Assembly: GCF_009796865.1 (NCBI RefSeq)
Contig: NZ_CP047028.1
Coordinates: forward strand, 434,001-498,000
DNA: 64,000 nucleotides
Source of the DNA: Formosa sp. L2A11
GTDB lineage: Bacteria; Bacteroidota; Bacteroidia; Flavobacteriales; Flavobacteriaceae
Direction: 5' to 3'
A model generated the notes under the pieces. That model was given only the letters and a program-made list of their open reading frames with translations. It did not search any database and was not told where the DNA came from. The position numbers and the translations under genes are program-made. The stretch's first letter is position 1. Each line of letters begins with the position of its first letter. Positions 55,108 through 64,000 of this stretch are shown here, piece after piece.

Positions 55108-56631
55108 ATGGAAGATATTGAAAATATTGAATTAGCGTATTTAAGTCTTGACGATTATCAAGAACTTAAAGCGGCGATGATTGAGTCATACAGCAGCATG
55201 CCAGACTCTTACTGGCGTGAACATCAAATTGAAACCTTACTAAAACAGTTCCCCGAAGGGCAAGTTGTTATAAAAATAAATAACCAAATTGCAGGTTGTG
55301 CACTCTCTATAATTGTAGATTATAACAAGCTAGACGATGCTCATACTTACAAAGATATTACTGGAGACTATACATTTAACACACATAACAAGAACGGAGA
55401 TGTTATTTATGGTGTAGAAGTTTTTGTAAAACCAGAGTTTAGAGGCTTAAGATTAGGTAGACGTCTTTACGACTACCGTAAAGAATTATGCGAACGCCTT
55501 AATTTAAGAGGTTTAGCATTTGGCGGACGTATACCTAATTATCACAAATTTTCTAGCGAATTGTCGCCTAAAGAATACATTGATAAAGTAAAGCGTAAAG
55601 AAATTCATGATCCCGTTTTAAACTTTCAGATTTCTAACGACTTCCATCCTACTCGTGTGCTTAAAAACTACCTGGAAGGTGACAGTAATTCTGAAGATTA
55701 TGCTGTGCTTCTAGAGTGGGATAATATCTATTACGAGAAGAAAGAAATCAAAGCTGCAACGACTAAAAAAATTGTACGCTTAGGGTTAATACAATGGCAA
55801 ATGCGTCCGTATAATGATTTGGATGAATTAATGCAACAAGCAGAATATTTTGTCGATGCCGTTTCTGGTTACAGAAGCGATTTCGCTTTATTTCCTGAAT
55901 TTTTTAACGCCCCCTTAATGGCTAAAGACAATAATTTAGCAGAACCAGATGCCATTAGAAACTTAGCAAAGCACACTGCAGAGATCGTACAACGTTTCTC
56001 TAAATTAGCTATTTCTTACAACATCAACATTATTACAGGAAGCATGCCCGAAATTGCGGAAGATGGCCACTTATATAATGTTGGCTATTTATGCCGCCGT
56101 GATGGAACTACAGAACGTTACGAAAAACTTCATGTTACACCAGACGAAGCTAAAGTTTGGGGTATGGAAGGCGGTTACAAACTGGAAGCTTTCGATACAG
56201 ATTGTGGTAAAATAGGAATCTTAATTTGTTACGATTCTGAGTTTCCAGAATTGAGTAGATTATTAGCAGATCAAGGCATGGATATTTTATTCGTTCCTTT
56301 CTTAACAGATACACAAAACGGATATTCTCGTGTAAGACATTGTGCTCAGGCTCGTGCAATTGAAAACGAATGCTATGTCGCTATCGCTGGAAGTGTAGGT
56401 AACTTACCAAAAGTACATAACATGGATATTCAATTCGCGCAATCTATGGTATTTACACCTTGCGATTTCGCATTTCCTGCAAACGGAATTAAAGCGGAAG
56501 CTACACCAAATACGGAAATGATTTTAATTGCAGATGTAGATATCGACTTACTTAGAAATCTTAATCAATTTGGAAGCGTAAAAAACCTAAGAGATAGACG
56601 AAAAGATATTTTCGAGTTACGTAAAAAATAA
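55108..56631 (+). CDS. GNAT acetyltransferase fused to a carbon-nitrogen hydrolase
   Basis: 507 aa. Residues 1-210: GNAT fold with acetyl-CoA loop VKPEFRGLRLGRRLYDYRKE. Residues 220-507: nitrilase-superfamily domain with the Glu-Lys-Cys triad in FALFPEFFNAP, YEKLHVTPDEAKVWG and GILICYDSEFPELSRLLADQ, plus RARAIENECYVAIAGSVGN-like segments. This fusion is widespread in Bacteroidota; the N-acetyltransferase may make an amide that the other half releases or repairs, but the substrate is unknown. Single gene. Confidence 0.93.
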   Translation: MEDIENIELAYLSLDDYQELKAAMIESYSSMPDSYWREHQIETLLKQFPEGQVVIKINNQIAGCALSIIVDYNKLDDAHTYKDITGDYTFNTHNKNGDVIYGVEVFVKPEFRGLRLGRRLYDYRKELCERLNLRGLAFGGRIPNYHKFSSELSPKEYIDKVKRKEIHDPVLNFQISNDFHPTRVLKNYLEGDSNSEDYAVLLEWDNIYYEKKEIKAATTKKIVRLGLIQWQMRPYNDLDELMQQAEYFVDAVSGYRSDFALFPEFFNAPLMAKDNNLAEPDAIRNLAKHTAEIVQRFSKLAISYNINIITGSMPEIAEDGHLYNVGYLCRRDGTTERYEKLHVTPDEAKVWGMEGGYKLEAFDTDCGKIGILICYDSEFPELSRLLADQGMDILFVPFLTDTQNGYSRVRHCAQARAIENECYVAIAGSVGNLPKVHNMDIQFAQSMVFTPCDFAFPANGIKAEATPNTEMILIADVDIDLLRNLNQFGSVKNLRDRRKDIFELRKK

Positions 56632-56656
56632 TTCTAAAGAAAATATCAACATACTT

Positions 56657-56694
56657 AAGCATCATATAAATATTTTATATGATGCTTTTTTTTT
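56657..56694 (+). terminator. Terminator after the GNAT-nitrilase gene
   Basis: 14-bp stem AAGCATCATATAAA / TTTATATGATGCTT followed by T. Confidence 0.9.
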
Positions 56695-56740
56695 CACCTG
56701 TTTTAAAAGCTTAATAAAGTAAAATTTATTTTTTAACAGT

Positions 56741-56777
56741 TAAACAGTTGTTTAATTTAAACGGTTGTTTAATTTTG
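56741..56777 (+). promoter_or_regulatory. tetR promoter with two tandem palindromic operators
   Basis: Two 14-bp sites, TAAACAGTTGTTTA (56741-56754) and TAAACGGTTGTTTA (56758-56771), each TAAAC-N4-GTTTA, centred 17 bp apart. TTG at 56748-56750 inside the first is the -33 element; 19 bp later TAATTTTG (56770-56777) overlaps the second. Repressor binding would cover the whole promoter. Confidence 0.85.
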
Positions 56778-56804
56778 TGCTCGTTTTATTACAAGAACAG
56801 GAGT

Positions 56805-57425
56805 ATGAAGTTAAACGAAAAGAAGATTAAAATTTTACTTACCGCAGAAAAGCTATTTGCAGAAAATGGTTTTGATGGGACAACCATAAGAAAAATATCT
56901 AGAGAGGCTAAAATTAACATCGCCATGGTATCTTACTACTTTGGTTCTAAAGAAAAACTTTTAGAAGCTCTTTTAATTTATCGTATTTCAGATTTCGGGA
57001 CAGAATTTGATTCTATTATAACCAGTAAAGGCAATCATATTGAAAAGGTTGATGCTTTTATAGAAATGGTAGTAAAGCGCATTCATAAAAACAGACGGAC
57101 ACACAAAATCGTAAATTTTGAATATTCTAATCCTTTTAGGAAAATTAATTTTGATGCTTACGAAAACTACAAAAAAGAGAACTTTATTTTACTTGAAAAG
57201 TTTGTAAAAAGTGGTCAAGAAGAAGGTGTTTTTAATAAAGATGTTAACATCGAGATGATTATTCCTACCATTTTAGGAACCTATTTTCATTTTTACTACA
57301 ATAAACAATTCTATAAAAACCTATTAAATTTTAAAGATCAAGTAGAAGTAGACAATTATGTACATAATCAATTAACCCTACATATTAAACAAATCATAAA
57401 AGCTTTATTAACTTATGAAAAGTAG
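56805..57425 (+). CDS. TetR family repressor of the efflux operon
   Basis: 206 aa from ATG 56805, preceded by AGGAG. An in-frame TTG at 56748 is the -33 promoter element and cannot be the start. TetR HTH: KILLTAEKLFAENGFDGTTI, RKISREAKINIAMVSYYFGS, KEKLLEALL. The C-terminal domain is a variable ligand pocket. Its last 11 bp overlap the TolC-like gene, so it is the first gene of the operon it most likely represses. Confidence 0.95.
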   Translation: MKLNEKKIKILLTAEKLFAENGFDGTTIRKISREAKINIAMVSYYFGSKEKLLEALLIYRISDFGTEFDSIITSKGNHIEKVDAFIEMVVKRIHKNRRTHKIVNFEYSNPFRKINFDAYENYKKENFILLEKFVKSGQEEGVFNKDVNIEMIIPTILGTYFHFYYNKQFYKNLLNFKDQVEVDNYVHNQLTLHIKQIIKALLTYEK

Positions 57426-58722
57426 ATTTCTAGTATTTGCTGTTCTTGGCATCTTGTACACTTTGCAAAGTCAGGCACAACAAACAAAACCGCTTTCTAT
57501 TCCCGAAGCAGTGTATTTAGTTTTAGAAAACAGTGATGGTTCTAAAATTAGTAATGCAAAAATCGCAACTTCAGAATATGAAGTACAAACAGCTAAAGCA
57601 TTGCAATATCCAGATGTTACCGTTGGAGGGCAGTACAGACAATTAACAAATGTAGATTTTTCTTCAGACCTACTAACAGATGAAACATCAGGAAGTACAA
57701 CAATTCCGGATATAAATCAATTCATGGTAGGGAATTTAGATATCACTATGCCTTTATTTTCTGGTTTCAAAATTAAAAACACAATTGAAGCTAGTAAAAA
57801 CTTACATACAGCAACAACCTATCAGGCTAAAAACACGAATGAAAAGTTAGCGCTTCAAACCATAAATCTTTATATCAGTTTATATAAAGCAGAACAGTCT
57901 GTTCTTTTGTTTGAAGAAAACCTAGTTAGTGCAAAACAACGTGTTACAGATTTTACCAACATGGAAAAAAATGGCATTTTAGCACGTAACGATTTATTGA
58001 AAGCACAACTTCAAGTGTCTCAAGTAGAAATTTCTTTAGCAGATGCTAAGAAAACAAAAAACATTTTAAACTATCGTTTAGTCACGCTTCTTAAACTTCC
58101 AGAAGGGACAATTTTAGAAACAATTTCAGACAACTTCGGAATTTCACCTACAACTGTAGAAACAGATTCTATTTATAGAAACGATTTAGAAGCTTTAAAA
58201 TATCAAGAGCTTGCAACAGAAAATCAAATTAAAATTGCCGAGGGTAATTATTATCCAACTATAGGTATTGTTGGCGGATATATGGCGGTAGATATTCCAA
58301 ATGCATTTACACTAACAAATGCTATGAATATTGGTGTAGGCATCTCTTATAATATCTCAGATATTTTTAAAAACAAAAGTGAAGTTGCTGTAGCTAAAAG
58401 TAAAGCAGATGAACTAAAATATACTATAGATAAAGCTACAGATGATATTAAAGTAGAAATAGAAAATGCGAATCAGGAATATCAATTAGCATTTAAGAAA
58501 TTAGAACTTTATGCAAAGTCTGAAGAACAAGCTATAGAAAACTACCGTATTGTAAAAGACAAATTCGATAACGGACTTGCAGATACGAACGATACACTTG
58601 AAGCAGATTTAGGACAACTTCAGGCAAAAATAAACATGGCTTTTGCTAAAGCAAATATCTCTCAAAAATATTACGAGCTATTAACAGCACAAGGGCAATT
58701 AACAACATTAATAAACAACTAG
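57415..58722 (+). CDS. TolC-like outer-membrane efflux protein
   Basis: 435 aa. Signal peptide MKSRFLVFAVLGILYTLQSQ, cleaved at AQ. Two OEP repeats of long coiled-coil helices, e.g. NLDITMPLFSGFKIKNTIEA and NIGVGISYNISDIFKNKSEV. Forms the trimeric outer-membrane channel for the EmrA/EmrB-type pump encoded next. ATG overlaps the tetR stop region. Confidence 0.94.
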   Translation: MKSRFLVFAVLGILYTLQSQAQQTKPLSIPEAVYLVLENSDGSKISNAKIATSEYEVQTAKALQYPDVTVGGQYRQLTNVDFSSDLLTDETSGSTTIPDINQFMVGNLDITMPLFSGFKIKNTIEASKNLHTATTYQAKNTNEKLALQTINLYISLYKAEQSVLLFEENLVSAKQRVTDFTNMEKNGILARNDLLKAQLQVSQVEISLADAKKTKNILNYRLVTLLKLPEGTILETISDNFGISPTTVETDSIYRNDLEALKYQELATENQIKIAEGNYYPTIGIVGGYMAVDIPNAFTLTNAMNIGVGISYNISDIFKNKSEVAVAKSKADELKYTIDKATDDIKVEIENANQEYQLAFKKLELYAKSEEQAIENYRIVKDKFDNGLADTNDTLEADLGQLQAKINMAFAKANISQKYYELLTAQGQLTTLINN

Positions 58723-58737
58723 TAACGAAATAATAAA

Positions 58738-59826
58738 ATGGAACAGGAGCAAAAACAAAAGACTAATAAGAAATTCGTACTCATAATTTCTGTTATACTT
58801 ATTATCGGAATTATTTATGGTGGATATAAATTTATGCACTCGTTATCTCACGAAGAAACAGACGATGCACAAATTGAAGCAAACATGACGCCTATTATTC
58901 CTCACGTAGGTGGTTATATTCAAGATGTTTTGGTATCAGACAATGCTTTAGTAAAAAAAGGAGATACACTACTAATTATAGACAATACAGACTATATGAT
59001 TCAGTTATCTCAAGCCGAAGCAAATGTTTCTGCTGCAAAAAGTGGATTAGCAGTTTCTCAAGCTAGTATTGGAACATTTGCTGCGAACTCTCAAGCCGCA
59101 TATTCTCAAGCAAATTCTGCTAGTTTAACTATAGAAACAGCAAAAATAAAATTATGGCGTGCTCAAAACGATTTTAAACGTTATGAAAACTTATACGAAA
59201 ACCATTCTATTACTGCACAACAATACGAACAAGCTTTAGCAGGAAAACAAGAAGCAGAAAAACAATTAGAAATTTTACAAAGTCAGCAAAAAGCGAGTGC
59301 TAGCCAAAGTAATGCGGCATCTCACCAGACTACAATTTCTAAAAAGCAAGTTACTGTTGCAGAATCTAGAATAAAATTAGCAGAAGCGCAATTAAATGCA
59401 GCGATTCAGAATATAAATTACACGTTTGTTACTGCGCCTATAGATGGACAATTATCTAGTGTTAGAATACAATCAGGTCAATTTGTACAACCAGGTCAAT
59501 CTTTATTCTACCTAGTTAATACTCATGAAAAATGGGTTGTTGCTAATTTTAAAGAAACACAATTAGAAAAAATGACTATTGGCCAAAAAGTAGGGATTAG
59601 TGTAGATGCTTACCCAGATTATGAATTTGAAGGTGTGGTTTCAAACTTCTCTCCGGCAACAGGATCTAAATTCTCTTTATTACCTCCAGATAATGCTACT
59701 GGAAACTTTGTAAAAACCATTCAACGTTTACCTGTAAAAATTGATTTTACAGACAACAATGATGCAGAAGCATTTAAAAAATTACGTTCTGGAATGAATG
59801 TAAATATAGATGTGCATTTAAAATAA
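58738..59826 (+). CDS. emrA: HlyD/EmrA family membrane-fusion protein
   Basis: 362 aa. One N-terminal membrane helix (about 11-30); lipoyl half-motif HEETDDAQIEANMTPIIPHV and VLVSDNALVKKGDTLLIID; long coiled coil (80-210); second half-motif TFVTAPIDGQLSSVRIQSGQ; final beta domain. Links the inner-membrane MFS pump to the TolC-like channel. Symbol by family likeness only. Confidence 0.93.
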   Translation: MEQEQKQKTNKKFVLIISVILIIGIIYGGYKFMHSLSHEETDDAQIEANMTPIIPHVGGYIQDVLVSDNALVKKGDTLLIIDNTDYMIQLSQAEANVSAAKSGLAVSQASIGTFAANSQAAYSQANSASLTIETAKIKLWRAQNDFKRYENLYENHSITAQQYEQALAGKQEAEKQLEILQSQQKASASQSNAASHQTTISKKQVTVAESRIKLAEAQLNAAIQNINYTFVTAPIDGQLSSVRIQSGQFVQPGQSLFYLVNTHEKWVVANFKETQLEKMTIGQKVGISVDAYPDYEFEGVVSNFSPATGSKFSLLPPDNATGNFVKTIQRLPVKIDFTDNNDAEAFKKLRSGMNVNIDVHLK

Positions 59827-59829
59827 ATT

Positions 59830-61413
59830 ATGCAAGAGATGGAAGACGAAAACAGTTTAGTTGAATATGGTTTCAGAAGGGTAATTATTACCATAACCGC
59901 AGTGTTATGTGCGCTTTTAGAAATTGTAGATACGACCATTGTAAACGTAGCACTAAACGACATGAAAGGTAGTCTTGGTGCCACTTTAACAGATGTGGCT
60001 TGGGTAATTACCGCCTATGCCATTGCAAATGTTATTGTAATACCTATGACCAGTTGGTTGTCTAAACAATTTGGACGTCGAAATTATTTTGCTACGTCTA
60101 TTATAATTTTTACAACAGCATCCTTTCTATGCGGTAACGCAACAAACATATGGGAACTTGTAGCTTTTAGGTTTATTCAAGGTCTTGGTGGTGGTGCATT
60201 ATTAGTAACTGCACAAACCATTATTACAGAAAGTTACCCGATGGCAAAACGTGGAATGGCGCAAGCTATTTACGGTATGGGAGTTATTGTTGGGCCAACG
60301 CTTGGTCCTCCTCTTGGGGGTTATATTGTAGATAATTATTCTTGGCCTTATATTTTTTATATCAATATTCCGCTAGGGATAATCGCTACGTTCTTAACTA
60401 TTATGTATGTTAGAAGTCCGAAATACGGAGAAAAACTAAAAGCAAGTCAAGTAGATTGGTGGGGCATTGTGTTCTTAGCCACATTTATAGGCTCGCTTCA
60501 ATTTGTATTAGAACATGGACAACAAGACGATTGGTTTGATAATTCTTTAATTATATCGTTAAGTATAGCTTCATTTTTTGGATTAATACTTTTTATCTGG
60601 AGAGAATTAGTTTACGAAAATCCTATAGTGAATTTACGTGTTTTAAAAGATAGTAACTTAAGAGTAGGAACGATAATGACCTTTATTTTAGGTTTCGGAT
60701 TGTACGGCTCTACATTTATTATTCCAATTTACACACAATCTGTATTAGGTTTTACAGCCACAGATGCCGGACTATTATTAATTCCGAGTTCAATTACCAC
60801 AGGTATTATGATGCCTATAATAGGAAAACTTATTCAAAAAGGAGTCCCTCAGAAATACCTTGTAACTGCAGGATTCTCCATTTTCTTTATTTATAGTTTA
60901 TGGATGTATTTAGAAATGACTCCAGACACAGGAGTAGAACACTTTTTCTGGCCACTTGTTGTTAGAGGAGTTGGTTTAGGATTATTATTTGTACCTATTA
61001 CCACCTTATCACTTTCTACATTAATGGGAAAAGATATTGGAGATGGTGCTGCTTTTACAGGAATGACAAGACAATTAGGTGGATCTTTCGGGATTGCTAT
61101 TATTACAACTATGATTTCGCGTTGGGCACAACAACATCGCGTAGATCTAATAGCGAATCTAGACCCTACAAAATTTAATGTGCAAGAACGCGTTCAGAAC
61201 TTACAATATATGTTTATGGGTAAAGGATTCTCGTTTAACGAATCTTTAAATAAAGCTTATGAACTATTAGACTTGTCTGTATCTAAACAAGCTATTGTGC
61301 TCTCGTATATGGATATCTTTTTATATCTAGGTATACTATTCTTAATCTGTGTTCCTTTTGTATTACTTATAAAAAAAGGAGCCGGAAAAGTAGACATGAG
61401 TAATGTACATTAA
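59830..61413 (+). CDS. emrB: DHA2 family multidrug MFS transporter (EmrB-like)
   Basis: 527 aa, 14 membrane helices. Motif D1-like LEIVDTTIVNVALNDMKGSL, motif A WLSKQFGRRNYFATSI, motif C IYGMGVIVGPTLGPPLGGYI. Drug/H+ antiporter of the tripartite efflux system with the two preceding gene products. 3 bp after emrA; followed by a terminator. Confidence 0.95.
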   Translation: MQEMEDENSLVEYGFRRVIITITAVLCALLEIVDTTIVNVALNDMKGSLGATLTDVAWVITAYAIANVIVIPMTSWLSKQFGRRNYFATSIIIFTTASFLCGNATNIWELVAFRFIQGLGGGALLVTAQTIITESYPMAKRGMAQAIYGMGVIVGPTLGPPLGGYIVDNYSWPYIFYINIPLGIIATFLTIMYVRSPKYGEKLKASQVDWWGIVFLATFIGSLQFVLEHGQQDDWFDNSLIISLSIASFFGLILFIWRELVYENPIVNLRVLKDSNLRVGTIMTFILGFGLYGSTFIIPIYTQSVLGFTATDAGLLLIPSSITTGIMMPIIGKLIQKGVPQKYLVTAGFSIFFIYSLWMYLEMTPDTGVEHFFWPLVVRGVGLGLLFVPITTLSLSTLMGKDIGDGAAFTGMTRQLGGSFGIAIITTMISRWAQQHRVDLIANLDPTKFNVQERVQNLQYMFMGKGFSFNESLNKAYELLDLSVSKQAIVLSYMDIFLYLGILFLICVPFVLLIKKGAGKVDMSNVH

Positions 61414-61478
61414 TTAGTAATGTTTTAAATAACATTATACCGAGAATTAGATTAAAATACATTTTATATTTATTTATA

Positions 61479-61517
61479 AAAAAACGTGCTAGATTATATG
61501 TCTAACACGTTTTTTTT
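61479..61517. terminator. Bidirectional terminator after the efflux operon
   Basis: AAAAAACGTG / CACGTTTTTT outer stem with inner TAGA/TCTA; T-run on both sides. Also serves the convergent DoxD gene. Confidence 0.9.
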
Positions 61518-61537
61518 ATGAACATAATTTAGTTAAT

Positions 61538-62563
61538 CTACTTTAAAACAATATTCTGCTCCCAAGTAATTCCACTAATATCCGTTAACTTTAAAGTATA
61601 GTTATTATGCTTTAAAGACTTAAGTCTATCATTTTTTATAGTTAATTTGGCACGAGCTCCTAAGGGAATAATTAAACTATGAGCTCCTGGTTTTACTTTT
61701 GCTACATATGCATTATCAATCATTTCTGGTTTAAACTGAGATAACTCTGCTCCTGAAAACGACAAAACAGATGTATTATCTTCATCTAAAATAGCTATAC
61801 CAATCAAAAAAGAACCATAAGCATCTACACCTTCTACACGAAAGACTTCAAAATTTAAAACTCCTTTTTTAATATTTGCATTAGAAATTTCAACAATAGG
61901 TTTAACAGATTTGTTATGTAAAGGTCCCCAAAGACCACCATGAAAATATTGGTTGGTAAATAAGGTTAAAAATAAAATTCCTAAAGCACCAACTAAGGCC
62001 AATTTGGATAACAGTTTTGTAGATAAAGGAATCGCACCAGAACCTAGCCAACTAAACACTCCTTTTTTTGTAATTGCAAACTTCTTTTTCTGCATATAAT
62101 AGTCTAAAGAGTATCTTCCGCTTCCTGTTAAAAATAGCGTAAATCCAGTAGCAATACCCAAAACACCTATTTGCCACTCGTCTAAACACGTTGTTCCTAG
62201 CCAACCAGAACCAAGTAATATACCCATTGCCAATCCAAAAACGCCAATACTCATTAAGCGTGTAAAAAAACCTAACATAATTAATAATCCTACAATACCT
62301 TCAATAATTGTAAAACTCGCCATGGCCCACCAAAGCGCTTCTGGATTCTCTACTAAATGAAGAATTATAGGTTTTATACCTAAAGCATTAGGCAAAAAGT
62401 GATTGAATTTTTCTCCGATATAACCTGCAGTTTCCGGATCTAATTTGTTTGCTAATATTAATCTGCGCCAGAAGGCAGAAAAATAAGTCCACCCTACAAC
62501 TAATCTTAAGCTGAGTGTGAACATGCCAGCCATAGTATATGACTGCGATATTTTTGAATTCAT
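61538..62563 (-). CDS. DoxD/DoxA-like membrane protein (thiosulfate:quinone oxidoreductase type)
   Basis: 341 aa. Residues 1-205 are a DoxX/DoxD membrane domain: LRLVVGWTYFSAFWRRLILA, ALWWAMASFTIIEGIVGLLI, GSGWLGTTCLDEWQIGVLGI, FLTGSGRYSLDYYM. Residues 215-341 are an exported beta domain resembling TQO small subunit DoxA. In Acidianus DoxD and DoxA together oxidise thiosulfate; in Bacteroidota the fused form is common and its substrate not proven. Confidence 0.85.
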   Translation of the reverse strand: MNSKISQSYTMAGMFTLSLRLVVGWTYFSAFWRRLILANKLDPETAGYIGEKFNHFLPNALGIKPIILHLVENPEALWWAMASFTIIEGIVGLLIMLGFFTRLMSIGVFGLAMGILLGSGWLGTTCLDEWQIGVLGIATGFTLFLTGSGRYSLDYYMQKKKFAITKKGVFSWLGSGAIPLSTKLLSKLALVGALGILFLTLFTNQYFHGGLWGPLHNKSVKPIVEISNANIKKGVLNFEVFRVEGVDAYGSFLIGIAILDEDNTSVLSFSGAELSQFKPEMIDNAYVAKVKPGAHSLIIPLGARAKLTIKNDRLKSLKHNNYTLKLTDISGITWEQNIVLK

Positions 62564-62609
62564 GAATGTATATTTTGTATAATAAAAATTTATTTAAACG
62601 TATTAAGTC

Positions 62610-63002
62610 TTACGCTAAAATGAAATCTTTCTTGTTTTTATACAAAATATAAAGCGGCACTTTTAAAGGTGTTACATATTGATTTACTGTTTGAAAAGGA
62701 ATTTGCTTTTCCGAAAATGAAACAAACTTTAAACCTATATAATCCGAGTTTAAAAGAACTAAATCGTTAGGCTTACTTTGTTTTTTATTGTGACTTGAAG
62801 CACTTATTTCTGAAGCAATAAGAGAGACACAGTTACTATTTAATTGAGCAACTTTGCTCTTACTAGTAACCTCTGTTTGTTCAATATCTAGAACGGATTG
62901 TAGACTATTTCTAACCGAACACGGAGACAATAACAAGAGCATTCCAAGAGTGAAAATCTTAAAAAATTGACCGATGTTAATATGTAGTTTTCTGTTAGGC
63001 AT
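62610..63002 (-). CDS. Unknown exported or membrane-anchored small protein
   Basis: 130 aa from ATG 63002; an in-frame upstream start at 63038 would add 12 residues before the signal. Hydrophobic segment about residues 10-27 ends in LLLLSPCSVRNSLQ; the mature part has TEVTSKSKVAQLNSNCVSLI. Similar proteins with a LSPC-x-VRN motif occur beside metal or TonB genes in Flavobacteriia as I recall, but I cannot name the family. 46 bp upstream of the DoxD/DoxA gene on the same strand. Confidence 0.6.
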   Translation of the reverse strand: MPNRKLHINIGQFFKIFTLGMLLLLSPCSVRNSLQSVLDIEQTEVTSKSKVAQLNSNCVSLIASEISASSHNKKQSKPNDLVLLNSDYIGLKFVSFSEKQIPFQTVNQYVTPLKVPLYILYKNKKDFILA

Positions 63003-63068
63003 ACTAGTTTTTAAAAATAGAAAATGTAAACAAGCCAAACTGTTATTGTGATGTTAAATTTATGGTGT

Positions 63069-63113
63069 AAAAAAGACGTGTCAGATTTTATTATCTAACA
63101 CGTCTTTTTTTAT
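63069..63113 (-). terminator. Terminator of the ion-channel gene
   Basis: AAAAAAGACGTGT / ACACGTCTTTTTT with inner AGAT/ATCT. Confidence 0.9.
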
Positions 63114-63137
63114 ATCAAGTATAACCGTTATAGTAAA

Positions 63138-63863
63138 TTAATTGAGCTCTTTATTTTCTTGCTCTTCTATTTCACGAGCTTTAGACAATGACGTTGCTAC
63201 TAACCCTGCTGGTATTGTTACTATTCCTACTCCTATTATAAGTATGCAAAATGTAAAGATTTTTCCTCCGGTAGTAATTGGATAAACATCTCCGTAACCC
63301 ACAGTTGTAAGTGTAACTACCGCCCACCAAGCACTATGAAAAATAGATGCAAAAACTTCAGGCTGTGCTTCATTTTCAAAATAATAAATTCCCGCGGATG
63401 CTAGAAATACAAATATTGCAGTAACAATTAAGAATAGAATAATTTCTTCTCTAACTATTTTAGCAGCCAAATGAAACCTATGCAATGCTTTATTATATCT
63501 AATAAGTTTTAAAGCTCTAAATATTCTAAACACTCTAAATGCTCGTAGAGCTCTAAAATCTAATGTCCCTTTTAAATAGAATGGTAAAATAGCCATAAAA
63601 TCTATTATACCGTAAAAGCTAAAAATATACTTTAAGGGTTTTTCTGCAACATAAACACGAATTATATATTCAACAGAAAATATAACGACACAAAATGTTT
63701 CAAAAAGATCTAAATAATATTTTACATCATTAGAAATATTTGGTAACGTTTCTACAGAAAAAGCAATAAGAGAAAATAAGATTAAAACTTGTATTAGATA
63801 ATCAAATAACTTTCCACTTTTACTCGTATTATCTTCTACAATAGATCTTAATTTTTCTCTCAT
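63138..63863 (-). CDS. Voltage-gated-type potassium channel (six-helix)
   Basis: 241 aa. Helices S1-S6, with S4 carrying regularly spaced Arg (RALRAFRVFRIFRALKLIRY) and the pore signature TLTTVGYGDVYP (K+ selectivity filter GYG). Ion_trans family; no cytosolic RCK or cyclic-nucleotide domain, only a short acidic tail. Tetrameric K+ channel. Co-directional with argS, 29 bp after it. Confidence 0.95.
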   Translation of the reverse strand: MREKLRSIVEDNTSKSGKLFDYLIQVLILFSLIAFSVETLPNISNDVKYYLDLFETFCVVIFSVEYIIRVYVAEKPLKYIFSFYGIIDFMAILPFYLKGTLDFRALRAFRVFRIFRALKLIRYNKALHRFHLAAKIVREEIILFLIVTAIFVFLASAGIYYFENEAQPEVFASIFHSAWWAVVTLTTVGYGDVYPITTGGKIFTFCILIIGVGIVTIPAGLVATSLSKAREIEEQENKELN

Positions 63864-63892
63864 ATTTCTTTAAATCATTTACCTATTAAAAA

Positions 63893-64000
63893 CTACATAC
63901 GCTCAGGAACCTGAATTCCTAATAAACTAAATGCATTTTTAATAGTTGCAGATACTGCTTGCGCTAACTGTACTCTAAATATTTTTTCATTTAAATCGTC
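63893..64000 (-). CDS. argS: Arginyl-tRNA synthetase, C-terminal end (partial)
   Basis: The last 35 residues, DDLNEKIFRVQLAQAVSATI then KNAFSLLGIQVPERM, stop TAG at 63893-63895. The ending LGIQVPERM is typical of ArgS. The rest lies outside the window. Confidence 0.9.
   Translation of the reverse strand, partial: DDLNEKIFRVQLAQAVSATIKNAFSLLGIQVPERM

Overview
The window looks like the chromosome of a marine-type member of the Flavobacteriaceae (Bacteroidota). The DNA is AT-rich. Gene content and order fit the group: Rho with a long low-complexity insert, DUF4293, TIGR00159-type diadenylate cyclase next to folP, YHYH/SCO lipoproteins, FadL-like porins, many SC lipoboxes and few Shine-Dalgarno sites. 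Several promoters fit the Bacteroidota consensus TTG-N17-20-TAnnTTTG. The genus cannot be decided from what is visible.

Layout. 1-10 kb: stress and envelope genes (frameshifted SYLF protein, AraC regulator, small lipoprotein, DUF1328, AI-2E-family permease, CsbD, BrkB, HPF), then a five-PAS soluble histidine kinase with a single-domain response regulator, and a second AraC regulator. 10.6-12.0 kb: a complete IS3-family element with inverted repeats and a 3-bp target duplication, inserted 15 bp after the rho stop codon. 12-25 kb: housekeeping genes (rho, truA, ABC exporter, cdaA, folP, tpiA, prmA, clpS) and tRNA-Arg. 25-34 kb is more accessory: WG-repeat protein, two unknown membrane proteins, an SDR gene frameshifted at its end, a decayed tyrosine-recombinase plus IS91-family element, and a YHYH / YwqK / SCO lipoprotein cluster. 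34-46 kb: rpsT, tRNA-Glu with tandem promoters, proS, folE, cysS, yidD, lgt, rhodaneses, a TlpA-like thioredoxin, MarR and YceI. 47-54.5 kb: the whole trp operon (E-G-D-C-FB-A) behind a Trp-codon attenuator. 54.5-64 kb: trmL, a GNAT-nitrilase fusion, a TetR-controlled TolC/EmrA/EmrB-type efflux operon, a DoxD/DoxA-like protein, a voltage-gated-type ion channel and the end of argS.

The most notable locus is 52742-53700, between trpB and trpA. Six units of about 122 bp, each made of two inverted related hairpins, flank a small GIY-YIG nuclease gene, three on each side. The gene's start codon lies inside a repeat and its stop touches the next one. This resembles REP/BIME elements with their dedicated RAYT enzyme, but with a GIY-YIG nuclease in that place, and it sits inside a biosynthetic operon.

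A second theme is single-base indels in short homopolymers: the SYLF gene, about five in the IS91/recombinase element, and possibly the one that fuses trpF to trpB. Whether these are real or assembly errors matters for reading this window.
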